Below, piece by piece: positions 33,606-42,278 of a DNA stretch of 64,000 bases; the first letter of the stretch is position 1, and every line of letters starts with the position of its first letter. The DNA comes from JALYZC01 sp963725645 (GTDB lineage: Bacteria; Actinomycetota; Thermoleophilia; Solirubrobacterales; Solirubrobacteraceae). Position numbers and translations under genes: made by a program. The notes beneath the pieces were generated by a model. That model saw only the letters and a list, made by a program, of their open reading frames with translations, had not been told where the DNA came from and did no database searches. Where the stretch lies: assembly GCA_963725645.1 (NCBI GenBank), contig CAVRZD010000002.1, forward strand, positions 62,001 through 126,000. The letters are read 5' to 3'.

Positions 33606-34475
33606 TCAGGCCCGTGGGAGCGCGCGCAGCTCATTGAGCGCGCGCTCCGTGCGGGCGGCGATGACGGGCGAGCGCGGGACCAGATCGAGCGGAGCCGCGA
33701 GCGGGTCCTCGTAGGAGGTGAAGGCGACCACGCCGCCGGCCTCGCGCACGATCAGCTGCCCGGCGGCGGCGTCCACGGCCCGGCAGCGCTTGAGCGTCGC
33801 CATCCCGTCGAAGCGCGCCGCCGCGACCTGGCAGAGGGAGCTGGCGATCGCGCCGATCGCGCGGAGCCGGTGGGCGCTGTCGCGCAGATCCTCTGCGGCT
33901 TCGGCCACCCAGCGCGGGTCGGCCGACTCGATCCCGAGCACCTCGAGCTTGCCGCCGTTCCAACGCCGCTCGCGCGGCGAGGTGTCGAGCGGGCGTCCGT
34001 TGCGATTCGCTCCGGCGCCGCGGGAGGCCACCCACTCCTCGTCGGGACCGAGGTCGTGGACATAGCCGAAGACGACGTCGGCCATCGTGCTCCCCTCCGC
34101 CACCGCGATGGACAGGCAGTGGTGCGGGAGCCCGCGCTTGGCGTTGAGCGATCCATCGATGGGGTCGATCACGACCCGGACCGCCGGGTCGCCGTAGTCG
34201 ACCTCGCCGCGCTCCTCGGAGATCGCGACGAATCGCCGGCCCGTGGCGTGCAGCTTGTCCAGCTCGGCGAAGACGACGTCCTCGGCGGCCTGATCGATCA
34301 GGAGGGTGCGGTCTCCGCCCTTGCCGCGGCTGCCCGTCTCCTCGGCGCGATCACGTGTTGTCGGGTTGTCCGCGAGGATCGCCCGCAGCCCGGCGGTGGC
34401 ACGCCGGCAGGCGTCCAGCCAGTCGGCGTGAGCGGCGTCCGGACCCGCCGCGCCTCCGGTCTGCGAATCCGTCAT
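33606..34475 (-). CDS. Inositol monophosphatase-family phosphatase
   Basis: A 289-residue Mg2+/Li+-sensitive phosphatase of the IMPase/FBPase fold. Metal-site motifs are GDRTLLIDQAAED (about 54-66), ISEERGE (85-91), the signature IDPIDGSLN (103-111) and a C-terminal CRAVDAAAGQLIVREAGG. Substrates may be inositol-1-phosphate, histidinol-phosphate or PAP. The start at ATG 34475 lies 19 bp from the divergent helicase start, with a shared symmetrical -10 element between them. Confidence 0.88.
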   Translation of the reverse strand: MTDSQTGGAAGPDAAHADWLDACRRATAGLRAILADNPTTRDRAEETGSRGKGGDRTLLIDQAAEDVVFAELDKLHATGRRFVAISEERGEVDYGDPAVRVVIDPIDGSLNAKRGLPHHCLSIAVAEGSTMADVVFGYVHDLGPDEEWVASRGAGANRNGRPLDTSPRERRWNGGKLEVLGIESADPRWVAEAAEDLRDSAHRLRAIGAIASSLCQVAAARFDGMATLKRCRAVDAAAGQLIVREAGGVVAFTSYEDPLAAPLDLVPRSPVIAARTERALNELRALPRA

Positions 34476-34482
34476 CCGGTCA

Positions 34483-34489
34483 TATCCTA
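34483..34489. promoter_or_regulatory. Bidirectional -10 element between two leaderless genes
   Basis: TATCCT (34483-34488) ends 6 bases before the helicase GTG at 34495. On the other strand TAGGAT (34484-34489) ends 8 bases before the phosphatase ATG at 34475. The heptamer TATCCTA therefore serves both directions within a 19-bp spacer. Confidence 0.65.
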
Positions 34490-34494
34490 GGACC

Positions 34495-37400
34495 GTGCCA
34501 GCTTTGCCCCACGGCCTGACCGACGCGCAGCGGGAAGCCGTCGTGCACCCGGACGGTTCGCTGCTGCTTCTCGGCGGGGCGGGCACGGGCAAGACCCACG
34601 CGCTGGTGGCCCGCTTCGGGTGGCTGGTGGAGCAGGGCACCGCGCCGGAGCGGATCGCGCTGCTCGCCTCTACGACGAGCACCGCGGCGGCTCTGCGCGC
34701 GCGGGTGGAGGGAGTCGTGGACCGCGCCTACGAGGAGCTGGCGGTGGCGACCGTGCCCGACCTCTGCGCGCGCCTGCTGCGCGGGGAGTCGCCGGCCGCC
34801 GGGCTCGATCCCTTCGCGGCGGCGGCGAGCGGGGCCGACCGCCTCGCGCTCCTGCTCGAGCGCATCGACGAGCTGCCGCTGCGCAGCCACGACTTCCAGG
34901 GCAACCCGGCCGCGCTGCTGGCCTCGTTCATCGAGCGCATCGACCGGCTGAAGGCCGAGCTCGTCACGGTCGAGGAGTACGCCGATTGGGCCGCCGCACT
35001 CCCGGGTGGGGAGGCGGCGGACCGCGAGCTCGAGTTCGCCGCGGTGTACCGCGCCCACGACGCGCTGCTGGGCGACATGGGCATGCTCGACACGGGCGAC
35101 CTGGTGCTGCGCGCGCACGCACTGCTGGCGCAGGACTCGGCGGCGCGCACGCGCCTGACGGGCCGCTTCGACCACGTGCTCGTCGACGAACTCGAGGAGT
35201 TCGATCTGGGGCCGGCGTCGGTGGCGCGCGGGCTTGCCGGCGGCGAGGCGACGCTGGTCGCGGCGGCCGACCCGGACCAGGCGATCCAGCGCTTCCGCGC
35301 GGCCGCCGGGGCCAACGTGCAGGCGATGCTCTCCGCGCAGCCGGCGCCCCGGGTGGTCCGGCTGGAGCGCAGCCTGCGCTGCGGCGCGCCGATCGTGGCC
35401 GCCGCCCGGGCGGTGGTCGAGCCGGTGGCGGAGCCCGGTGAAGGCCCGGTCGGCGAGGAAGGCGGAGAGGTGGCGTTCTGGCGCTGCGACAACGAACGCG
35501 CGCAGGCGCAGAGCGTCGCCGCCGACGTCGAGGCGCTCCTCGGCACCGGCGTGGCGCCGGAGTCGGTGGGCGTGCTCGTGCGGTCGGTGCGGCGCGAGGG
35601 CCAGGCCGTCGCCGTCGCGCTCGACGAGCGCGCCGTGCCGCACCGGCTGATCGGCGCGGCGGCGTTCTTCCAGCGCGCGGAGATCCGCGACGTGCTCGCC
35701 TGGCTGCGCCTACTGGCCGATCCCGGCGACGCGGGCGCGGTCGTCCGCGCGCTTGCGCGTCCGCCCGTGGAACTACGGTCGATCGACCTCGCGCGCTGCA
35801 TCCAGATCGCGCGACGGCGCAAGCTCGACATGGTCTCGGCGCTGGTGGCGGCGACCGAGTCGCCCCAGATCCCGCCCGAGGCGCGCGAGCGGATCCTGGA
35901 GTTCCTCAAGCGCTACCGCTCCGCCTCTGCCGCGCTGGACACGACCCGGCCCGACCTGTTCGTGCACCGGCTGATCGAGCGCCTGGGCCTGCGCCGCCAG
36001 CAGTTGTTCGCCGCCCAGGCGGACGTCGTCGAGCGGCTCGTCAACCTCGCCAAGTTCGGTGAGATGGCCTCGGCGTACGTGCGCCGCGCGCCCCAGGCCA
36101 CCCCGCGGGAATTCGCGCGCTACATCGCCGCGGTCGCCGAGGCCGGGCTGCGCGAGGAGGAGGCGACCGGCGACGGCGAGGCCGGCGGCGTGCACGTGAT
36201 GGCGATGCACGACGCCAAGGGCCTGGAGTTCGAGCACGTGTACGTGCTCGGCCTGCAATCGGCGCGCATGCCCGGCGCGCGCCGGCGCGCGCCGGCCGCG
36301 ATTCCCGACGAGCTGCTGCATGAGAGGCTGCCGCGGGACTCGCGCGAGGTCCACGTGGCCGAGATGCGGCGCCTGCTCGCCCTCGCGATGACGCGCGCGC
36401 GCACGCGCCTCGTGCTCGCGTACGCCGCCCGCTCCGACCGGGGCGACGAGCAGCCGCCGTCGCCGTTCGCCGAGCAGGCGCGCGCCGCCATCGGCGCGGC
36501 GTGGGAGGACCGCGAGGAGGAGCTGTTCGGCCCGGCGGAGTCTCTGCACGCGACGTTCCGCATGCTCCGTGAGGAGCTGCTGGAGACCGTCGCGCGCACG
36601 GCCGGCCGCCTGGGCGAGCTGCGCTTCGACACCGACCTCGACGTGTCTCACGCGGTCGTGCGCTACCTCGAGCTCATCAAGCTGGCCGCCCTGATCGAGC
36701 GGCCCGCGGGACAGTCGGTCGAGGACGCGCTCCCGGAGCTCAACGCGCGCCTGGGCCGCGCCGTCACGGCCGAGCAGCGCGAGATCTTCCAGACCAGCGC
36801 GCTCGACGACTACGTGCTGGACACCGAGCGCAGCGAGCGGCGGCGGGCCGCGGCAGTGGCGGCGCGCGACGAGCCCTCGCTGGAGGCGTTCCTCCCGCGA
36901 CGCGGCGAGGGTCTCGTGCTCTCCGCGGGCGACGTCGAGACCTACCGGGTGTGTCCGCTGCGCTACAAGTTCGCGCGCGTCTTCCGGATTCCGACGGAGC
37001 CGACGATCCACCAGCGCTTCGGGATCCTCGTGCACCAGGTGCTCGAGCGCTTCCACGCCGCCGGCGGCGCGCAGACCCTCGCGGAACTGCTTGGCCTCCT
37101 GGACGCCGGGTGGCGGCGCAACGGCTTCGGGGATTCCGAGGAGGAGCGCCAGCTGCACGAGAAGGCGGGCAACGCTCTGACCCGGTACTTCGAGCGCTTC
37201 CAGACCGAGCCGGCCGAACCGCTGTGGTTCGAGCGCTCGTTCGCGTTCCCGCTCGGGCCGCACCTGCTGCGCGGCCGCGTGGATCGGGTCGACCGGCTCC
37301 CGGACGGCGGATACGAGTTGATCGACTACAAGACGGGACGCCCGAAGACGGCTGCGCAGCTGCGCGAGGACGTCCAGCTCTCGCTGTACGCGGTCGGCGC

Positions 37401-37623
37401 GCGCGAGGCCTGGCAGCTCGAGGCATCGCAGCAGGCCTACTACTACCTGCTGGACGACGAGAAGGTTCCGGTCGAGCGCGACGAGCGCGACCGCGACTGG
37501 ATCATGGACACCGTGCTCGAGGTGGCGGAGGGCATCCTGGCCCAGGGGTTCGAGCCGACGCCGTCCTACGCGGCCTGCTCGACCTGCGACTTCCGAATCA
37601 TCTGCCCGGCGGCGGAGAAGTAG
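34495..37623 (+). CDS. UvrD/REP-type helicase fused to a PD-(D/E)XK nuclease with Fe-S cysteines
   Basis: The 1042-residue superfamily 1A helicase has Walker A GGAGTGKT (27-34) and VLVDELEEFDLG as motif II (the usual QD pair is EE). AAADPDQAIQRFR is motif III, GGVHVMAMHDAKGLEFEHVY motif V and EMRRLLALAMTRARTRLVL motif VI. The C-terminus is a RecB-like nuclease (GYELIDYKTGRPKT near 938-951). Cys820, Cys1028, Cys1031 and Cys1037 are placed as in the Fe-S clamp of AddB/AdnAB. Architecture resembles an Adn subunit for double-strand break processing, but no second subunit gene is adjacent. Start at GTG 34495 fits leaderless initiation. Confidence 0.88.
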   Translation: MPALPHGLTDAQREAVVHPDGSLLLLGGAGTGKTHALVARFGWLVEQGTAPERIALLASTTSTAAALRARVEGVVDRAYEELAVATVPDLCARLLRGESPAAGLDPFAAAASGADRLALLLERIDELPLRSHDFQGNPAALLASFIERIDRLKAELVTVEEYADWAAALPGGEAADRELEFAAVYRAHDALLGDMGMLDTGDLVLRAHALLAQDSAARTRLTGRFDHVLVDELEEFDLGPASVARGLAGGEATLVAAADPDQAIQRFRAAAGANVQAMLSAQPAPRVVRLERSLRCGAPIVAAARAVVEPVAEPGEGPVGEEGGEVAFWRCDNERAQAQSVAADVEALLGTGVAPESVGVLVRSVRREGQAVAVALDERAVPHRLIGAAAFFQRAEIRDVLAWLRLLADPGDAGAVVRALARPPVELRSIDLARCIQIARRRKLDMVSALVAATESPQIPPEARERILEFLKRYRSASAALDTTRPDLFVHRLIERLGLRRQQLFAAQADVVERLVNLAKFGEMASAYVRRAPQATPREFARYIAAVAEAGLREEEATGDGEAGGVHVMAMHDAKGLEFEHVYVLGLQSARMPGARRRAPAAIPDELLHERLPRDSREVHVAEMRRLLALAMTRARTRLVLAYAARSDRGDEQPPSPFAEQARAAIGAAWEDREEELFGPAESLHATFRMLREELLETVARTAGRLGELRFDTDLDVSHAVVRYLELIKLAALIERPAGQSVEDALPELNARLGRAVTAEQREIFQTSALDDYVLDTERSERRRAAAVAARDEPSLEAFLPRRGEGLVLSAGDVETYRVCPLRYKFARVFRIPTEPTIHQRFGILVHQVLERFHAAGGAQTLAELLGLLDAGWRRNGFGDSEEERQLHEKAGNALTRYFERFQTEPAEPLWFERSFAFPLGPHLLRGRVDRVDRLPDGGYELIDYKTGRPKTAAQLREDVQLSLYAVGAREAWQLEASQQAYYYLLDDEKVPVERDERDRDWIMDTVLEVAEGILAQGFEPTPSYAACSTCDFRIICPAAEK

Positions 37624-37638
37624 GCAGCGGGCCGAGGC

Positions 37639-38517
37639 TCAGCGGCCGCCGTCGCCGCCGCGCTGGCGCAGGAAGCGCTGGAACTCGCGGGCGATCGTGT
37701 CGCCGCTTGGAACGTCGCCGGGATCGAGGTTCGGCTCGTCGTCGTCGGCGGCCTGCTCGAGGCGCTCGACGAAGGCCTGCACGTCGGGATCGCTCTGAAC
37801 GGCGAGGTTGACCTGGCGCTCGTACTCCGCCGAACTGCCCTCCAGCTCGGCCGCGTCGACGGACACACCGACGAGGCCCTCGAGCTTGCGCACGAGCGCG
37901 AGCGACGCCTTTGGATTCGGCGTCGCGGCGATGTAGTGCGGCACGGTGGCCCACAGGCTGGCCGACGGAAGTCCGGCCTCGGCGCAGGCGCCGTGCAATA
38001 CGCCGGTGATCCCGGTCGGGCCCTCGTACGTCGCGGAGTTCAGACCGAGCCGGTCCACGAGCGTGGCGTCCGACGCCAGTCCGGTGATGGACACCGGCCG
38101 CGTGTGCGGCACGTCGGCCAGAAGCGCACCGAGGGTGACCACGAGCTGGGCGCCCATGGCCTCCGCCAGGTCGACGATCAGTCCGCAGAAGGTGCGCCAG
38201 CGATACGACGGCTCGGAGCCCACGAGCAGGATGAGGTCGCGCGGCGCCAGCGGGACACGCGCCTCGTAGATCTCCACCTCGGGCCACGTGATCTCGCGCG
38301 TCCGCCCCTCGGTGAGACGGATCCGCGGACGCGTGTTCTGGAAGTCGAAGAACTCCTCGGGATCGATCCGCGCAAACCGCTCCGCGCTCAGCGCCGACCC
38401 GACGAACGTCACGGCGGTCGACGCCGCGTCCGCCGCGTCGTTCCATCCTTTGAAGGCGCACACCAACGCGGGGGCCCGGAGGCCATCGGGGCGGCGGTCC
38501 CAGAGGAGAGGTGGCAT
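37639..38517 (-). CDS. PAC2-family (proteasome assembly chaperone-like) protein
   Basis: A 292-residue PAC2 domain protein: LVCAFKGWNDAADAASTAVT near the start, then LLVGSEPSYRWRTF, GALLADVPHTRPVSITGLAS and LWATVPHYIAATPNPKASLA. The archaeal/eukaryotic relatives are proteasome assembly chaperones; the actinobacterial proteins are uncharacterised carboxylate-ligase-fold relatives. The ATG at 38517 is preferred (TACCGT ends 6 bases upstream); ATG 38535 is the alternative. No proteasome genes are nearby. Confidence 0.85.
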   Translation of the reverse strand: MPPLLWDRRPDGLRAPALVCAFKGWNDAADAASTAVTFVGSALSAERFARIDPEEFFDFQNTRPRIRLTEGRTREITWPEVEIYEARVPLAPRDLILLVGSEPSYRWRTFCGLIVDLAEAMGAQLVVTLGALLADVPHTRPVSITGLASDATLVDRLGLNSATYEGPTGITGVLHGACAEAGLPSASLWATVPHYIAATPNPKASLALVRKLEGLVGVSVDAAELEGSSAEYERQVNLAVQSDPDVQAFVERLEQAADDDEPNLDPGDVPSGDTIAREFQRFLRQRGGDGGR

Positions 38518-38523
38518 GGGAGG

Positions 38524-38529
38524 ACGGTA
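38524..38529 (-). promoter_or_regulatory. -10 element of the PAC2 gene (probably leaderless)
   Basis: On the minus strand TACCGT ends 6 bases before the ATG at 38517. Confidence 0.45.
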
Positions 38530-38562
38530 GCGCAAGGTGCGTCAAGCGCTCGTTTGCCGCGC

Positions 38563-38568
38563 TAACTT
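38563..38568 (+). promoter_or_regulatory. -10 element of the histidine kinase gene (probably leaderless)
   Basis: TAACTT ends 6 bases before the GTG at 38575. Confidence 0.4.
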
Positions 38569-38574
38569 GGCGGG

Positions 38575-39981
38575 GTGGAGGACGGGCTGAGACCACGGCA
38601 TCCGACGGCGTACGGCCGCTATCGGCCTGGGTGCGTTGATTCCGATCCTTGTCGCGGCCGCGATCGCGGCGGACGGTCGTGTGCTCGATCCGCTCGTCCC
38701 GCTGTTGCGGTCGGCGCAGCCATCTCGAACATCGTGGATGTTCGGTTCGCGGGCGACTATGGCTGTCCGGCTCATTTCTCTGTTGCTTGATGGCCGCTGC
38801 GGTGCTCGGTCCATCTGCTGGAGTAGCGGTCGCGGTCGCATCGGAGCTCGGCGCATGGTCATGGAGTCGTTTCCGTTCGCGCCCTTGGTCGTCAACTACC
38901 CTGGGCGCCGTCGCTCCGACCTGGATGGCTGGGTCGCACTCGGTCGCGCTAAGACCGGCCGTTGGCGTCGACGGACTTCCCTTCGACGTTGCCGTCGGCC
39001 TCGTTACGTTCTGGCTGTCGCCACGAATGTTGCTGATCGTGTCGTCGTTGATGTCGCTCCACGAGGGCATCCGACTTCACGGGCTAATGGCGCAGCGTAT
39101 CGCCGACTGCTCCCGTTTCTTGCCGCCAACGTCGTGCTGCTCGTCGTCATCACCGAGACGTATCAAGACGTCGGCATCGCGGCGGCTATCTTCGCTGATC
39201 GTAGTAGTGCTGATGTTCACCTATGTGGTTCGTCTCTTCGTCAACGCGCGCGAGCGTGCGCATCAGGTCGAAGAAGCTGCCAGCAAACCGCGGTCGACTC
39301 GTCGCGGAAGCGGTCAACGCCGAGGAGCAAGCTCGGCGGACGCTTGCCGAGCAGCTCCATGACGATCCGCTTCAAGCGTTACTCGCGGCACGACAAGACC
39401 TCGAGGACGCGACGGCCGGAGACGTCGACTGGCCTCGTTCGAGCAGAGAACGCAGTTCGCGGAACCGTCGACAATCTTGCGAGATGCCGTGTTCGAGTTG
39501 CATCCGACCGTACTTGAGCACGCCGGACTTGAACCGGCGATCTAGTCGCGATGGCGGAGAAAGCGCTCGACAGGCTGGGTTCGGTCCACACTTGTCGATC
39601 GACCCTGAGATGTCTGGTCGTAAACGACCAGCTGTTCTTCTCGTTCGACGCGGGAGCTATCGGCGAACGCAGCCAAACACGCCAAGGCTCGAACGTCTGG
39701 ATTCATGCTGAGCGTCGTCGAGAACCCGATGGAGGTAGCGTCGCGACGACGGTCAGGGATTTGAACGAAGCGATCGACCGACGCGATACGCGAACCGGGC
39801 ACATCGGACTGGCTTCGGCCGCAGAGCGGGTCGCGCGCTGGAGGGCGAGTTTCGCCTGCAGATCGAAGCCCGGCCGGGAATCGGTACCGCGGTGATTTCG
39901 ATTCCGATACCGCTCGTTGAGATTCAGCGGTCCGCAGAGCACCAGGACCGACCGCCTACTCCAGCAGCCCCCGACGCATAG
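38575..39981 (+). pseudogene. Membrane sensor histidine kinase (NarX/DegS type), broken by many single-base shifts as sequenced
   Basis: Joining frames gives a full kinase. A membrane sensor comes first (GALIPILVAAAIAADGRVLD, AAAVLGPSAGVAVAVASELG, IVVVLMFTYVVRLFVNARER). The HisKA_3 dimerisation helix follows (RRTLAEQLHDDPLQALLAAR), then DAVFELHPTVLEHAGLE. The HATPase has NDQLFFSFARELSANAAKHA (N box), GHIGLASAAERV and FRLQIEARPGIGTAVI. At least eight shifts fit a +1 base insertion; one near 39835 fits a loss. The frame changes and stops mean no single reading frame works. The 3' end overlaps the convergent response regulator, its likely partner. The membrane domain matches that of the HD protein at 42417. 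Confidence 0.75.
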
Positions 39982-40603
39982 CCTCGGCCACCGCCGCCGC
40001 GCGATCAGACACGCCGAGCTTGCCGTAAAGATTCGCCAGGTGGGTCTTGACCGTCGCGGTGCTCAGATAGAGCTTCTCGGCGATCTGCGGTGCCGACGAT
40101 CCCTCGGCCAGGTACGTCAGCACCTCGCTCTCACGCGGCGTGAGCACCGGGCGATCGTCTTCGCGCCTGCCGCGGACGTGCGCAACCAGCTCGGCCTGAA
40201 TCTCCTTCGAGAGCACGGTGTCGCCGCGCGCGACACCGGCGACCGCGTCGCAGATCTCTCGGCGACCGGCGTCCTTGGAGATGTACGAGTAGGCGCCCGC
40301 CCGCACCGCCTCGTACACGATTGGCGTATCGGTTGACGCGGAGATCAGTAGGACTCGCGTCGGCAGCCCGTCGCGCTCGATCGCCTTCGTGACGGCGATC
40401 GCGTCGAGGCCCGGCATGCGGAGATCGAGCACAGCGACCTGCGGCCTGAGCTCACGAATGTCCTCCAGGGCCTTGCGACCGTCGCCCGTCGAGCCCACGA
40501 GCTCGAACTCCGGGCGTTCCTTGATCGCGCGGACGACGCCCTCGCGGTAAAGCGGGTGGTCGTCGGCCACGTAGACCCGAGTCCGTTCCAGTCTGGCCCC
40601 CAT
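39956..40603 (-). CDS. NarL/FixJ-family response regulator
   Basis: The 215-residue two-component regulator has an acidic pocket (Asp14-Asp15 in VADDHP), phosphoacceptor Asp60 in VLDLRMPGLD and a Ser/Thr switch (LISAST). A C-terminal LuxR HTH follows (LTPRESEVLTYLAEGSSAPQ, then KLYLSTATVKTHL). It is convergent with the histidine kinase gene, whose 3' end overlaps it by 26 bp, so the pair is probably cognate. The ATG at 40603 is immediately preceded by GAAGG. Confidence 0.92.
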   Translation of the reverse strand: MGARLERTRVYVADDHPLYREGVVRAIKERPEFELVGSTGDGRKALEDIRELRPQVAVLDLRMPGLDAIAVTKAIERDGLPTRVLLISASTDTPIVYEAVRAGAYSYISKDAGRREICDAVAGVARGDTVLSKEIQAELVAHVRGRREDDRPVLTPRESEVLTYLAEGSSAPQIAEKLYLSTATVKTHLANLYGKLGVSDRAAAVAEAMRRGLLE

Positions 40604-40671
40604 CCTTCGGCCTGGTTTGTACCACGCCGAATACCCTCAACGTGGAGCATCAACGGCGCACGGCCGGAAGC

Positions 40672-41187
40672 TCAGCGCGCGTCGGCAAGCACGAGCAGCG
40701 CGGCGCGCGGTGGGCCGCACGGTCCGACGCGTGCCCAATAGCGAACGCCGAACGTGTTGGTCGGACGGACCACAACGCTCTTCGCGGGAGCGTCTCCGCG
40801 CGCTGCCCAAGCGAGCAGCGCACCGAGGTTCTCGCTCGTCGGCGCCTCGGAATCGCCGGGAACGAGGAACTCGCCGATGTGCCGGTTCACGGCCTCGGTC
40901 TCGGTGATTCCCAATAGCTCCTCCGCCACCCGCGATAGGGCGCAGATCGTCAGCGAGCCGTCAACGACGAGAAATGGATCGCTCGGCGACGGGGCGAACT
41001 CGGCCGGTGCCTGCAGCAGCAAACCCATGCCGCAGCTCGAGCACACTCGCGAGCCGGGATCAGCCTTCTTTGTCTTGGCCTCGCCGTTGGGCGGGCGACC
41101 ACAGTGGCCGCAGAACAGCTTCTGGGGTCGGTCGTCGGGATGGTCGCCGACGACCCGTAGCGAGGAATCCAGCGGCTCGGCGGTCAT
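40672..41187 (-). CDS. Zinc-ribbon plus PAS-domain protein
   Basis: A 171-residue protein with an N-terminal zinc ribbon, CGHC at 26-29 and CSSC at 49-52. A PAS-like sensor domain follows (about 68-165): DPFLVVDGSLTICALSRVAE, then ELLGITETEAVNRHIGEFLV. No output domain is present, so it may sense or bind a partner within the surrounding signalling genes. A clear GGAGGGTG ribosome site precedes the ATG. It lies between the response regulator and the MerR gene, all on the minus strand. Confidence 0.75.
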   Translation of the reverse strand: MTAEPLDSSLRVVGDHPDDRPQKLFCGHCGRPPNGEAKTKKADPGSRVCSSCGMGLLLQAPAEFAPSPSDPFLVVDGSLTICALSRVAEELLGITETEAVNRHIGEFLVPGDSEAPTSENLGALLAWAARGDAPAKSVVVRPTNTFGVRYWARVGPCGPPRAALLVLADAR

Positions 41188-41212
41188 GTTGGTTCACCCT
41201 CCGTGGTGAAGT

Positions 41213-42127
41213 TCATGCACCAGCGCTCCGCTCGCGAGGCATGAGGGACGTCGATGACTTGGCGGCAGCATCCTTGCGCCGGGTCGGCCCGAGTCGGCCG
41301 ACCTCGACGATCTCCATCAGCTCGCTGAGCGCTGCCGACGGCGACGGCGAGAGCAGTCGCGCGCCGGTCGTGCGCCCGCGCAGCGGACGGAGAACCTCGC
41401 GGCGGTAGAGCGTGACTGGCAGAGCTCCGACGTTGGAGCGAACGCCGTAGGCCCAGCGAGCCACCTCGTCGTCGCGGGCGTGGCCCCCGGCGAGCACGAT
41501 GGCATCCGGTTCCAGCACGGCCAGGGCCTCTCCGATGCCAGAGACACCCTGCACCGATAGACACAGCAGTCGCGCTCCGGCGCGAGCGCAGAGGAGCTCG
41601 AGCGCGCGGATCGCGGGCGAGTCAAGATCGAGCTCGTTCGCCGAGGCGTCGCCGATCAGAAACGACACCTGGCGAATGGGAGGCGGCGCAAGCCGCTGTG
41701 CACGACGTAGCCATTCGTCACCCCAACGGGCGGCGAGCGCCCAACGCGCGCTGTCCGCGCCGTGCTTGCGATGCACTTCGTCGAGCGACGGAAGCAGAAC
41801 CTCCTCCACCGACCGCTCGAGCGAACGCAGGGCGAGCGCCGCTTCCATCGCCGCGTCCGCGCGGTCGCGATCGAAGGACGAGAGCGCGCCGACCAGCGAG
41901 TCGGTGTCGGCGCTCAGGCCCTCGCGCGCGCGACTGATTGCGGACGAAATCGAGAGGCCCTCCTGGAGCGCGTCGCGCAACGCCGCGATCTCCCCGTGCG
42001 TGTACAGGCGGTGCTTACCGGGCGACCGCTGCGGCTTGGGATAGCCGAAGCGGCGCTCCCATGCGCGAAGCGTGTTGGGGCTGACATTGAGGAGAGCCGC
42101 AGCCTCGCTGGTCTTGAGAAATCGCAC
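41213..42127 (-). CDS. MerR-family regulator with B12-binding-like C-terminal domain
   Basis: A 304-residue protein. The winged HTH spans about 1-70: RFLKTSEAAALLNVSPNTLR, then AWERRFGYPKPQRSPGKHRL. A helical bundle (about 75-160) and a Rossmann-like domain (FLIGDASANELDLDSPAIRA, AIVLAGGHARDD) follow, as in CarH/LitR relatives. The corrinoid-binding DxHxxG motif is not present, so it probably does not bind B12 in the canonical way. GTG 42127 is preferred; an ATG at 42211 would add 28 codons with unusual codon use, covering two operator-like repeats. Likely a local regulator of this island. Confidence 0.75.
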   Translation of the reverse strand: MRFLKTSEAAALLNVSPNTLRAWERRFGYPKPQRSPGKHRLYTHGEIAALRDALQEGLSISSAISRAREGLSADTDSLVGALSSFDRDRADAAMEAALALRSLERSVEEVLLPSLDEVHRKHGADSARWALAARWGDEWLRRAQRLAPPPIRQVSFLIGDASANELDLDSPAIRALELLCARAGARLLCLSVQGVSGIGEALAVLEPDAIVLAGGHARDDEVARWAYGVRSNVGALPVTLYRREVLRPLRGRTTGARLLSPSPSAALSELMEIVEVGRLGPTRRKDAAAKSSTSLMPRERSAGA

Positions 42128-42173
42128 CCGACCTGGAATCGGAGCACCTTGCGGGTTTCCCTTAGTGGTGGGG

Positions 42174-42215
42174 GCAGTTTCCGCACTGATAACTGCGCCA
42201 AAGTTGTGCACTTTG
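42174..42215. promoter_or_regulatory. Two operator-like inverted repeats upstream of the MerR gene and the 29-codon gene
   Basis: GCAGTT-N11-AACTGC (42174-42196) and CAAAGT-N5-ACTTTG (42199-42215) lie side by side in the divergent spacer. Spaced dyads at this position are typical MerR-family binding sites. A TAGCTT hexamer (42229-42234) may be the -10 of the small gene. Confidence 0.5.
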
Positions 42216-42278
42216 CCCAGGCCGCTGATAGCTTCGATTCCTCACAAACGCTGGCCTTTTTGCCGGCAGGAGAGCCAG

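Noticed and set aside
37639..38517. PAC2 gene and fused PafBC taken as evidence of a proteasome locus
   Set aside because: No 20S proteasome, Mpa/ARC, Pup or Pup ligase genes are in the window; both families occur without them.
38575..39981. Histidine kinase read as an ordinary decaying pseudogene
   Set aside because: Nearly all sites are cured by removing one base and every expected motif is then present, the same pattern as in core genes to the right.
42128..42211. N-terminal extension of the MerR protein
   Set aside because: Codons are atypical and the stretch carries two dyads; the HTH begins directly after the GTG at 42127.
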